DNA from: Clostridium tertium
Lineage (GTDB): Bacteria > Bacillota > Clostridia > Clostridiales > Clostridiaceae
Length of the DNA stretch: 64,000 bases
Assembly (NCBI RefSeq): GCF_017873245.1
Contig: NZ_JAGGJY010000003.1
Location: 1-64,000 of the forward strand
Reading direction: 5' to 3'
Made by a program: the position numbers and the translations under genes. The notes beneath the pieces are model-generated. The model was not told the DNA's origin, did no database searches, and saw only the letters and a list, made by a program, of their open reading frames with translations. Below are positions 46,803 through 55,493 of the stretch, piece by piece. Each line of letters starts with the position of its first letter. Within the stretch, counting starts at the first letter, position 1.

Positions 46803-48686
46803 GTGAGGTTTAGTTATAAGGAAAATAAGAATGATACAGGTATTATAAATGATATTCTTTTAAGACCACGTAAGGATAGAAGGTTGCTATCTAATGTTCC
46901 AGATAAGGAAAGGATCAGAAAGGGAATTGATCGTAGAGGACAAAAGATATTAGATGAATCTGTAAGTGATTCAAATGCATTTATTAATGGAAATAAAGCA
47001 GGAATAAGATATCTAATGCAAACTGATATTAAGATCAGATGCAAAAGTTCAAAAGGAAATTTAACATTTATAACAAGGTCTATAGATATTTCTACTACAG
47101 GAATGTTAATAGAGCTACAAGATAAAAAACAATTAGATATAATTAATGAAGCAGATAAAGTAAAATTGCAGTTTAAAATATTACCTGGATCTATGCCAGA
47201 AGGGTATGAAATGAAGGTAAATATAGATGCTAAAAAAGTTAGAAATACAATTGATGAGAGTGGAAAAATACTTTGTGGAATGGAGTTTTTAGAAACACTA
47301 TCAGAATACTCTAATAGAAAAAAAGACAAATATTTTTTACTCACATCAAGTTTAATATTATTTTTTATAAGTCTTTTTATAATTTTAATGAGGGCTGAAA
47401 GTATAATTTATTTTAAATTTAATAAATGGCTTTATTTATATAGTATAATAGCTGCTGTATTTTTATTAAGTAGATATTTATTTGGTGCTTTATATAAACC
47501 AGTACCTATAGATACTAGTTATACTCCAGGAGTAACGATAATAATTCCTTGTTTTAATGAAGAAGAATGGATACAAAGAACAATTTTAAGTTGTATTAAT
47601 CAAGATTATCCTATTGATAAGTTAGAAGTAATAGTGGTAGATGATTATTCACATGATAGATCAGTAGAAAAGATAAAAGAGATAGTAGAAGAGTTAAAAA
47701 AGGAAAAAAGATTTGATGTTGAAAAAAGATTAAAGTACATTGTACAAGAAAAGAATATGGGAAAAAGAGAAGCGCTATGCACAGGAGTATTAAATGCAAA
47801 GCATGACTTAGTAGTATTCGTTGATTCAGACAGCTTTTTAGATCCATTTGCAATTATTAATTTAGTACAGCCCTTTAAAGACCCTAAAATGGGAGGGGTA
47901 TCAGGTAGAACAGATGTTGCTAATACATATACTAATACATTAACTAAAATGCAATCAGTTAGATATTATATTGCTTTTAGAATAATGAAGGCAGCTGAAG
48001 CTTACTTTGATGCAGTTACATGTTTATCAGGACCACTTTCATGCTACAAGAAACAAATAATTATAGATAATATGGAAGCTTGGAGAAATCAAAAGTTCTT
48101 AGGCCAAAGAGCTACATTTGGTGATGATAGAGCAATGACTAATTTTGTATTAAGTAAACATAGAACTAGTTATCAAGATACAGCTATTTGTTCTACTATA
48201 GTACCTAATAAATATAAAGTATTTTTAAAACAGCAGATGAGGTGGAAAAGGTCTTGGCTTAGGGAATCTATTATTGGTGGTAAGTTTATGTGGAAGAAGG
48301 AGCCTTTTATGTCTTTATTCTTTTATATTGGGTTACTTGTTCCTTTAGCAGCTCCAATAGTAGTAGTATATAACCTTATTTATGTTCCAGTAGTTCATAA
48401 TATATTTCCAACAACTTTTCTTGTTGGTGTATTAATGATGGCTTTAATGATGAGCTTTGCGCAAATGTTCTTTAGAAAAAGTACTACTTGGATATTTGGG
48501 TTATTATTTTGTTTATACTATGAAGTTGTATTACTTTGGCAAATGCCTATAGCTTGGGTAACATTTTGGAAGTCAACATGGGGAACAAGAATGACTCCAA
48601 GTGATATAGAGGCTAAAAAGAAAAAGGAGCAAAAAAAAGCTGCAAAGAAGTTTAATAAAAAGGGAGGAATTAAAAATGAAAAATAA
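46803..48686 (+). CDS. PilZ-like/GT2 processive polysaccharide synthase
   Basis: 627 residues. The N-terminal cytoplasmic part (about 55-170) looks like a PilZ domain with DISTTG (D95-G100); the RxxxR half of the c-di-GMP motif is not clearly in its usual place (R23-R27 is a distant candidate). Two membrane helices follow (about 180-198, 205-225), then a GT2 domain with IIIPCFNEEEWI, VVDDYS, the DxD D341-S342-D343, GDDRAMT and QQMRW (QxxRW, from Q477), the mark of processive synthases such as IcaA, HasA and BcsA. About four C-terminal helices form the export channel. GTG start behind GAGGAG. Makes a beta-linked polymer, perhaps amino-sugar based given the deacetylases. Confidence 0.88.
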   Translation: MRFSYKENKNDTGIINDILLRPRKDRRLLSNVPDKERIRKGIDRRGQKILDESVSDSNAFINGNKAGIRYLMQTDIKIRCKSSKGNLTFITRSIDISTTGMLIELQDKKQLDIINEADKVKLQFKILPGSMPEGYEMKVNIDAKKVRNTIDESGKILCGMEFLETLSEYSNRKKDKYFLLTSSLILFFISLFIILMRAESIIYFKFNKWLYLYSIIAAVFLLSRYLFGALYKPVPIDTSYTPGVTIIIPCFNEEEWIQRTILSCINQDYPIDKLEVIVVDDYSHDRSVEKIKEIVEELKKEKRFDVEKRLKYIVQEKNMGKREALCTGVLNAKHDLVVFVDSDSFLDPFAIINLVQPFKDPKMGGVSGRTDVANTYTNTLTKMQSVRYYIAFRIMKAAEAYFDAVTCLSGPLSCYKKQIIIDNMEAWRNQKFLGQRATFGDDRAMTNFVLSKHRTSYQDTAICSTIVPNKYKVFLKQQMRWKRSWLRESIIGGKFMWKKEPFMSLFFYIGLLVPLAAPIVVVYNLIYVPVVHNIFPTTFLVGVLMMALMMSFAQMFFRKSTTWIFGLLFCLYYEVVLLWQMPIAWVTFWKSTWGTRMTPSDIEAKKKKEQKKAAKKFNKKGGIKNEK

Positions 48687-50361
48687 AAGATTTTCTCCTG
48701 AGAAAAAAGATAAGATAAAGATTTTAAGAGGAACATTTCAAGGAATAATATTATTTGTATTATTAATAGTAATTATAAAGGCGGTTTTTACATTCTCAGA
48801 ATATAAGACTTATGATTATAATGAAGTAGCAAGTGCTGAGGATAATGGATTTATTGCTGTATCATATTTTGGAGTAGATAGAACAGGAAGTGATACGTTA
48901 ATAGGCACTGAAGCTTTAGAAAAACAAATAAAAGCTTTAAAAGATAATGGATATGTCACAGTAACACAGCAAGATATTTTAGATTATTATATGGAGGGCA
49001 AGGCTCTACCAGATAAAGCATTATTCTTATTATTTGAAGATGGTAGAAGAGATACTGCTATTTTCTCACAAAAGATTATGGAAAAATACAATTATAAGGC
49101 TACTATGTTTACTTATGCCGATAAATTTGAAAAAAATGATCCTAAATTTTTAATGCCTAAAGATTTATTAAAACTAGTTGATAGTTCTTATTGGGAGTTA
49201 GGAACAAATGGTTATAGATTGGAGTATATAAATGTTTTTGATAAAGAAAATGAATATTTAGGACAATTAACTTCATTAGATTTTTCGAAGCTTTCAGATA
49301 CAATTAATAAAAACTATAACCATTATTTAATGGACTTTATAAGAGATGAATATAATATTCCAATGGAAACCTATAGTGAAATGGAAGAACGTATTAATAA
49401 CGATTATGAAGAGTTATCAAAAATTTATACTAAAGAGCTTGGAAATGTACCAAATTTATATTCTCTTATGCATTCAAATACAGGACGATTTGGAACAAAT
49501 GATAAAGTGAGTTTAATAAATGGTAAATGGATTAAAGAGTTATTTAATATGAATTTCAACAGAGAAGGCTATTCTTTAAATAAAAGGGATAACTCAATTT
49601 ATGATTTAACAAGAATACAGCCTCAAGCATATTGGGCAACTAATCATTTATTAATGAGAATATGGGATGATACTAAAGAAAATATAGATTTTATCGTTGG
49701 AGATGAAGAAAAAGCAAAAGCTTTTCAAGAAATAAAAGGAAAAGCAGAATTTATTGATGATACTATAATATTAACATCATTGCCAAAAGAGAATGGCCTT
49801 ATTAAATTATTAGATAGTGATAAATATAAAGATATTAAAATTTCATCAGAGTTAAATGGAAATGTTATAGGTTCTCAAGCTATATATTTTAGGACAAGTG
49901 ATGATTTGAAAGATAGTTTGTGCGTTAAGCTTGTTAATAATAATATTGAGGTTATAGAAACCTTAAATGGAAATGAAGAAATATTATATTCGTTAGACTT
50001 AAATGATGATAAGAGTATTGATAATATTGATATAAAAGAGAAAGATAGTAAAAAGATAGATATAAATATAACTAATAATAAGCTTAACTTGAATTTAGAT
50101 GGAAAGCTTATAGTAGATGGATTAGAAGTTAGAAATACCAATGAAGGTGGTGTTTATTTGGAATCAGCATGGGGAGAATATGGATATAGTCAAAGAAATA
50201 TAGCTGATGATGTATATGACGGAGTATTTAAAAAGTTTAAGATATCTGAAATAAATGATACAATATTATATGATTCATCTTTAAAGGGATTGGATTTTAT
50301 AAAATACAATGTAATTATATACTTTAATAAGGTTATAAATTGGTTTATAAAACATTTATAA
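48676..50361 (+). CDS. Membrane-anchored NodB-like protein with C-terminal beta-sandwich
   Basis: 561 residues. Cytoplasmic basic start, one membrane helix (about 16-38), then a NodB-like domain (about 55-330) with LFLLFEDGRRD (E121-D122 where NodB enzymes have Asp-Asp) and KATMFTYADKF. The rest (about 360-535) resembles a LamG/concanavalin-like carbohydrate-binding beta-sandwich with DGVFKKFKISE. It may be a deacetylase variant or a polymer-binding protein. Overlaps the synthase gene by 11 bases, so translation is coupled; GGAGG lies inside the synthase gene. Confidence 0.78.
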   Translation: MKNKRFSPEKKDKIKILRGTFQGIILFVLLIVIIKAVFTFSEYKTYDYNEVASAEDNGFIAVSYFGVDRTGSDTLIGTEALEKQIKALKDNGYVTVTQQDILDYYMEGKALPDKALFLLFEDGRRDTAIFSQKIMEKYNYKATMFTYADKFEKNDPKFLMPKDLLKLVDSSYWELGTNGYRLEYINVFDKENEYLGQLTSLDFSKLSDTINKNYNHYLMDFIRDEYNIPMETYSEMEERINNDYEELSKIYTKELGNVPNLYSLMHSNTGRFGTNDKVSLINGKWIKELFNMNFNREGYSLNKRDNSIYDLTRIQPQAYWATNHLLMRIWDDTKENIDFIVGDEEKAKAFQEIKGKAEFIDDTIILTSLPKENGLIKLLDSDKYKDIKISSELNGNVIGSQAIYFRTSDDLKDSLCVKLVNNNIEVIETLNGNEEILYSLDLNDDKSIDNIDIKEKDSKKIDINITNNKLNLNLDGKLIVDGLEVRNTNEGGVYLESAWGEYGYSQRNIADDVYDGVFKKFKISEINDTILYDSSLKGLDFIKYNVIIYFNKVINWFIKHL

Positions 50362-50715
50362 ACAAGAGGTAAAAATGAGTATTAAAAAATATAAAAGAAA
50401 ATTTATTTTAATAGGAATTATTATATTATTAATTGGATCAGTAGTATTAAAAAATGTATTGAAGAAAGACGGTAGCATTGAGATTCCAAATAAAATTTCT
50501 CAGAAGAAAAATAATGATATTTTCTCTGATATAGATAATTTAACTTCGTGGATAGTTTATTGGGACTTAAATGTAGATAGCGAAATAAATATGCTAAATA
50601 AGAAGTTGAGTAGTATTTCATATTTTGCTGTTAATTTTAATGAAAATAATGATTTAATTGTTCCTGAGAAATTAGAAATGTATTACAATAAGACAAAGTC
50701 ATATAATTATGAAAA

Positions 50716-51097
50716 ATATATAACGATAGTGAACGACATAGTTAATGATGACGGAACATCCTTATTGAAGGATAAGGAAATATTAAATATATTACTTAGT
50801 GATGAGTTATCTAGAGAAAAGCATATTAATGACATAATTTATTTAGCTAAAGAATATGGATTTGATGGAATAGAAATTGATTATGAGCAAATTAAAGATG
50901 ATTTAGCTTTATGGGAAAATTATATATTATTTATAAATGAATTATATAGTGAAGCTTTAACTAATAATTTGAAATTAAGAGTAGTTTTAGAGGTAAATAC
51001 ACCTATAGATAAGCTTAATTTTACTGAAGGTCCCACATATGTAATGATGTGTTATAATTTGCATGGAAGTTTTAGTGAAGCAGGAGAGAAGTCAAAT
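50716..51097 (+). repeat. Tandem duplication, copy 1 (382 bp)
   Basis: Base-for-base identical to 51098-51479 in my reading, joined head to tail with nothing between. Left flank and right flank differ from the repeat ends, so the unit length is exact. Confidence 0.92.
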
Positions 51098-51479
51098 ATA
51101 TATAACGATAGTGAACGACATAGTTAATGATGACGGAACATCCTTATTGAAGGATAAGGAAATATTAAATATATTACTTAGTGATGAGTTATCTAGAGAA
51201 AAGCATATTAATGACATAATTTATTTAGCTAAAGAATATGGATTTGATGGAATAGAAATTGATTATGAGCAAATTAAAGATGATTTAGCTTTATGGGAAA
51301 ATTATATATTATTTATAAATGAATTATATAGTGAAGCTTTAACTAATAATTTGAAATTAAGAGTAGTTTTAGAGGTAAATACACCTATAGATAAGCTTAA
51401 TTTTACTGAAGGTCCCACATATGTAATGATGTGTTATAATTTGCATGGAAGTTTTAGTGAAGCAGGAGAGAAGTCAAAT
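51098..51479 (+). repeat. Tandem duplication, copy 2 (382 bp)
   Basis: Exact second copy directly following the first. It begins ATATATAACGATAG at the junction AAAT/ATAT, an A+T-rich site with no more than trivial microhomology. Confidence 0.92.
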
Positions 51480-51822
51480 CAATATTTTATTAAAGAATTA
51501 ATGGATAAGATGAAAGAAGTTCCTGGAGAAAAAAGTTTTGCAATTCCAACTGGTGGATTTGAGTGGAAAGATAATGGCAGTACAAAATCAGTATCAGAAG
51601 CTGAAGCTAAACAAATATTGATAGAAAATAAAATAGAAGCTAAGAGAGATGATAAAAGCCAATATTTATATTTTGATTATACGGATAAAGAAAATATCAA
51701 ACATGAAGTATGGTATGCAGATCAAGTTACATTAGAATATTTATCAAAAGTTATCATAGAAGAAGGGTATGATGTTAGCTTGTGGAGATTAGGGGGAAAT
51801 TTATTTAACAAATAAGATATAG

Positions 51823-51856
51823 AAAAAGAGAGTTAAATTTTTATAACTCTCTTTTT
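51823..51856 (+). terminator. Terminator of the exopolysaccharide locus
   Basis: Perfect 13-bp stem AAAAAGAGAGTTA/TAACTCTCTTTTT with an 8-base loop. Confidence 0.85.
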
Positions 51857-51995
51857 AAATAAATTTAGTTAAGAAAAATAAAATAATGCTCCTTTGTATC
51901 TACCAGTTCTAGTGTATGGATTTCTATTTTTTAATAAATTACAAAAATAAAAATAGTATATTTAATAAAATAAATTAAAAATTATTTGAAAGATA

Positions 51996-52023
51996 TTTAC
52001 AAATATAAAAATAATGATATAAT
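51996..52023 (+). promoter_or_regulatory. Promoter of the beta-glucan operon
   Basis: TTTACA (51996-52001), 16 bases, TATAAT (52018-52023). The transcript would start near 52030 and carry a leader of about 220 bases. Confidence 0.6.
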
Positions 52024-52043
52024 GAAAATGTAAACAATTTCTT

Positions 52044-52088
52044 TTTGAAATTTATATTTATTAAGTAACATAGAATATAAATTTCAAA
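52044..52088 (+). promoter_or_regulatory. Leader hairpin of the beta-glucan operon
   Basis: Perfect 15-bp inverted repeat TTTGAAATTTATATT (52044-52058) and its complement (52074-52088) around 15 bases. No U-run, so not a terminator; it may stabilise the mRNA or serve as another protein site. Confidence 0.45.
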
Positions 52089-52107
52089 GAAATTTATTTT
52101 TCTAAAT

Positions 52108-52127
52108 TTTCGAAACTGGTTTCGAAA
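52108..52127. promoter_or_regulatory. LacI-type operator, site 1
   Basis: CGAAAC-TG-GTTTCG core (52111-52124) within 9-bp palindromic arms. Central CG-rich dyad of the LacI family form. A matching site lies 64 bases downstream and a LacI-family gene is in the same cluster. Confidence 0.75.
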
Positions 52128-52171
52128 GGTGCTTAAACATAGTTTAAAAACCAGAAAAATTTTTTTAACAT

Positions 52172-52191
52172 TTTCGAAACCAGTTTCGGAA
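52172..52191. promoter_or_regulatory. LacI-type operator, site 2
   Basis: CGAAAC-CA-GTTTCG core (52175-52188), the exact reverse complement of the site 1 core. Two sites 64 bases apart could allow a DNA loop or a roadblock downstream of the promoter. Confidence 0.75.
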
Positions 52192-52249
52192 TGGGGTTTA
52201 TATTACACTAACTAAGTAAATATAAAAATAAAAATTAGGAGGATTTATT

Positions 52250-53602
52250 ATGAGGGTAAAAAAAATAATGTCATTAGTATTGGTAGGGGTAATGGCAGCA
52301 TCTTTTGCAGCATGTGGTAAGTCAAATGGATCAGAAGGGAAAAAATCAGAGGGAAGCGATAAGATAGTTGTTTGGAGTTTGGCAGAGGATTTAAAGACTT
52401 TCGCTGAATATTATCAAGAAAAAAATCCAGATAAAAAAGTTGAAGTTACTGTTATTGCACCAGCAGATTATCCAACTAAAGTTACAACTGCATTGAGAGG
52501 AAAAGCTGAAGTTCCTGATGTAATAGTTGGAGAGCCGCAAATGCTACCAAACTTTTTTGAAGCAGGTTTTTTTGAAGATTTAACTAAAGCACCGTATAAT
52601 GTAGAAGAATATAAAGATAAAATTGTAGATTATGTATATGAAGCTGGTAAAGATGCTGATGGAGTAGTTAGAGCATTAAGTTATCAAGTTACTCCAGGTG
52701 GAATTACTTACCGTAGAGATATTGCTAAGGCAGTTTGGGGTAATGATGATCCAGCATTTATTGCAGAAAAATTTAAAGACGTAAAAACAATTATCGAAAC
52801 CGGTAAGGAACTTAAAGAAAAAGGATACAGAGTATTTTCAGATACAGGAAATTTAAGATGGTTTGTATATGGTAACGATCCTGAACCTTGGGTTAAAGAT
52901 AATAAATTAATGGTTACAAAAGATAGATTAGATTACTTAGATGCAGCAGTAGATTTATATCAACAAAAATTAACTGCATTTGCTCCAGAGTGGTCAGCAG
53001 CTTGGTATGCATCAATGAATGGTCCTATACCTGTAGATGCAGAATGGACAGAAGAAGACAAGTTGAAGGAAATGGAAGCTAATGCTAATTTAGAAAAGAC
53101 CGAAGTATTTTCATATGCATTACCAACTTGGGGTACTTTAATACTTAGAGACAATGCTAAAGATACAGCAGGTAAGTTTGGAGTTACAACAGGACCAAAT
53201 GCTTACTTTGCAGGTGGTACATTTATAGGTATTAGTAGTTATAGTAAAAATAAGAAAGCAGCTTGGGATTTTGTAAAGTTCTGTACTCTAGATGAAGATG
53301 TAGCACAATGGTGGATAGAAAAATCAAATGGAGATGTTGTTGCTTTAAAATCAGTATTAGAATCAAATAAAGACTTTGAAAATCCAGCTTTAGGTGGACA
53401 AAAATCTTATGAATTCTGGGCTGAGCAAGCAGAACAAGTAGATTACTCATTAGTAACAAAATATGATGATCAAATAGGTAAGTTCTATGGACAAGCTATA
53501 GAAGCAGTGCAAAAAGGTGAAAAATCTAAAGAGGATGCTTTAAAAGAGTTCTATAACAATGTAAAGACAGTTTATCCTGAAATAGAAGTACCATCTAATT
53601 AG
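52250..53602 (+). CDS. Sugar ABC transporter substrate-binding lipoprotein (family 1)
   Basis: 450 residues. Lipoprotein signal with lipobox FAAC (Cys22), then an extracellular solute-binding fold of the MalE type: KIVVWSLAEDLKTFAEYYQEKNP, VTVIAPADYPTKVTTALRGKAEVPDVIVG and aromatic residues typical of oligosaccharide clefts (WFVYGNDPEPW, PEWSAAWYAS). It catches an oligosaccharide outside the membrane for the two permeases that follow. No ATPase gene is nearby, so a shared MsmK-type ATPase is likely. AGGAGG site. From context the ligand is a beta-gluco-oligosaccharide. Confidence 0.92.
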   Translation: MRVKKIMSLVLVGVMAASFAACGKSNGSEGKKSEGSDKIVVWSLAEDLKTFAEYYQEKNPDKKVEVTVIAPADYPTKVTTALRGKAEVPDVIVGEPQMLPNFFEAGFFEDLTKAPYNVEEYKDKIVDYVYEAGKDADGVVRALSYQVTPGGITYRRDIAKAVWGNDDPAFIAEKFKDVKTIIETGKELKEKGYRVFSDTGNLRWFVYGNDPEPWVKDNKLMVTKDRLDYLDAAVDLYQQKLTAFAPEWSAAWYASMNGPIPVDAEWTEEDKLKEMEANANLEKTEVFSYALPTWGTLILRDNAKDTAGKFGVTTGPNAYFAGGTFIGISSYSKNKKAAWDFVKFCTLDEDVAQWWIEKSNGDVVALKSVLESNKDFENPALGGQKSYEFWAEQAEQVDYSLVTKYDDQIGKFYGQAIEAVQKGEKSKEDALKEFYNNVKTVYPEIEVPSN

Positions 53603-53613
53603 TATAAAATCAT

Positions 53614-53640
53614 AAGAGGTGAGAGAAAATTTCACCTCTT
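53614..53640 (+). terminator. Intra-operon hairpin after the binding-protein gene
   Basis: AAGAGGTGA/TCACCTCTT, 9 bp or more, followed by T-poor sequence. Such hairpins after a binding-protein gene usually stabilise its mRNA or cause partial termination so that it is made in excess. Confidence 0.6.
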
Positions 53641-53671
53641 TAATAAAATTTAATAAATTAGGGGTGAAGAA

Positions 53672-54634
53672 ATGAAACTAGCAAAAACTCAATCTGATAC
53701 GATAGTAAATTTTAAAGAAAAAACTTCTGCTAAGAGTTTAAGTAATGTAAATAGATACGGTTATTTATTTATACTTCCATTTTTAGTTGTATTCCTTATA
53801 TTTAATATCTATCCGATACTTAGAACATTATATTTAAGTTTCACAAAGTTTAGTGGATATAGAGATATAACATTTATAGGATTGGATAATTACACCAGAT
53901 TAATTAAAGATACTATGTTTTGGAACTCTCTATTAAATACAGTGAAGATATGGGGAATAAATGTAGTACTACAATTGGGCTTAGCTTTTCTATTGACAAT
54001 TATATTTAGTGATATGAAATATAAAATGAAGGGATTAAGCATATTTAGGGCATTATTTTATTTGCCGAATTTAATTGCTGCAACTTCAGTAGCATTTTTA
54101 TTTGGAGCTTTATTAGATTGGCAATTTGGATCACTAAATCAGATTTTATTAGACTCAGGTTTAATAAGTACTAGAATAAATTGGCTAGGTCAACCAGGGA
54201 CAGCAGTACTTGTAGTTGCTGTAATTGGAGCATGGATGTGGTTTGGTAATTCATTTTTAGTATTAATGGCAGGAGTTCAAGGTATATCTAAGGATTACTA
54301 TGAAGCAGCGACTATAGATGGAGCTGGGAGATGGACTATATTTGGCAAAATAACATTACCACTATTGAAGCCTATTTTACTATATGTTGCAATAACATCA
54401 TTAATAGGTGGTCTTCAAATATTTGATATACCATTCTTAATTACAGATGGAATAGGTTCACCTTCAGGAGCATTAAATACTTCAGTTATGTACTTATATA
54501 ATACGGCATTTAAGTATAACAATGTAGGATATGCAGCTGCTATTGCTTATGGATTATTCTTTATAATAGCAATATGCTCAGCATTTACATTTAAATCAAT
54601 GTATGGCTCAAATAAAAATAAGGAGGTAAGATAA
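53672..54634 (+). CDS. ABC sugar permease, MalF/UgpA-like
   Basis: 320 residues, six membrane helices. Begins RYGYLFILPFLVVFLIFNIYPI and has the EAA loop EAATIDGAGRWTIFGKITLPLLKP that contacts the ATPase. Forms the channel with the next protein. AGGGGTGA site; its stop overlaps the next start by one base. Confidence 0.93.
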   Translation: MKLAKTQSDTIVNFKEKTSAKSLSNVNRYGYLFILPFLVVFLIFNIYPILRTLYLSFTKFSGYRDITFIGLDNYTRLIKDTMFWNSLLNTVKIWGINVVLQLGLAFLLTIIFSDMKYKMKGLSIFRALFYLPNLIAATSVAFLFGALLDWQFGSLNQILLDSGLISTRINWLGQPGTAVLVVAVIGAWMWFGNSFLVLMAGVQGISKDYYEAATIDGAGRWTIFGKITLPLLKPILLYVAITSLIGGLQIFDIPFLITDGIGSPSGALNTSVMYLYNTAFKYNNVGYAAAIAYGLFFIIAICSAFTFKSMYGSNKNKEVR

Positions 54635-55461
54635 TGTTTACTAAGTTTAAAAAATCATTATTATATATCTTTTTAATTATCGTAAGTATAGCATGTCTAG
54701 CTCCCTTTGCAATGATGTTAGTAAATGCAACTCGTAGTAATCAGGAAATAATGTCTGGATTTACTTTAATTCCAGGTAGCTCTTTAAAAGATAACTGGAA
54801 CACTATGAGCCAATATTTCAATATATTTCAGGGGTTAGGAAATAGCTTATTTGTATCAGTATGTGTAACATTGTTGACAGCATATTTTTCAGCTCTTACA
54901 GCTTATGGTTTTGCAATTTATAAATTTAAAGGATCTAATATAATATTTACAGTGATTTTAGTGTTAATGATGGTTCCATCTCAATTAGGATTATTAGGTT
55001 TCTATGATTTAGTAAATGCAATGGGATTAATGGATAGTTATATACCGCTTATTATCCCAGCAATAGCAAACCCATTTGTAGTATTCTTTTTAAAACAATA
55101 TGTGCAATCGGTATTACCAAAGACAATCATTGAAGCATCAAGAATAGATGGTGCAAGTGAATTAAGAACATTCCATAAAATTGGAGTGCCTATAATGATG
55201 CCAGGTATAGCAACTATATCAATAACTACATTTATTGGATCATGGAATAATTACTTAGTTCCATTAGTTTTATTGCTTAGTCCAGATAAATTTACTTTAC
55301 CAGTAATGATGGCATCAATGAAAGCCTCTAAGGATATAAGTTCAAATATGGGAGCAACATATTTAACAGTTGCAGTATCTGTACTACCTATAATGATAGC
55401 ATTTATGTTTTTCTCAAAGCACATTATAAGCAGTATATCTGCTGGTAGTGTAAAAGAATAA
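54634..55461 (+). CDS. ABC sugar permease, MalG/UgpE-like
   Basis: 275 residues, six membrane helices. EAA loop EASRIDGASELRTFHKIGVPIMMPG. N-terminal part matches the MalG form (CLAPFAMMLVNATRS). Starts on the last base of the preceding stop (TAATG), behind AAGGAGGT. Second half of the transport channel. Confidence 0.93.
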   Translation: MFTKFKKSLLYIFLIIVSIACLAPFAMMLVNATRSNQEIMSGFTLIPGSSLKDNWNTMSQYFNIFQGLGNSLFVSVCVTLLTAYFSALTAYGFAIYKFKGSNIIFTVILVLMMVPSQLGLLGFYDLVNAMGLMDSYIPLIIPAIANPFVVFFLKQYVQSVLPKTIIEASRIDGASELRTFHKIGVPIMMPGIATISITTFIGSWNNYLVPLVLLLSPDKFTLPVMMASMKASKDISSNMGATYLTVAVSVLPIMIAFMFFSKHIISSISAGSVKE

Positions 55462-55493
55462 GCAAATTATATGAAGAAAGAAGGTAGGATAAG

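Larger units (their letters stand above)
50375..51815 (+). pseudogene. Anchored GH18-like glycosidase, disrupted by a 382-bp tandem duplication
   Basis: With one repeat copy removed the gene reads as 352 residues: membrane helix (about 9-26) and a GH18-type TIM barrel with YGFDGIEIDYE (DxxDxDxE, catalytic Glu at residue 171) and a C-terminal DVSLWRLGGN. In the present sequence the second copy shifts the frame (382 is not a multiple of 3). The first reading stops at 51127 after 250 residues, still including the catalytic motif but lacking the end of the barrel. A second frame from about 51063 carries the rest. GH18 enzymes cut GlcNAc-containing or related polymers, so it may edit the locus product. 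Confidence 0.85.

Noticed and set aside
50716..51479. Insertion sequence or integron origin of the 382-bp repeat
   Set aside because: The unit is internal coding sequence of the host gene with no terminal inverted repeats and no transposase.
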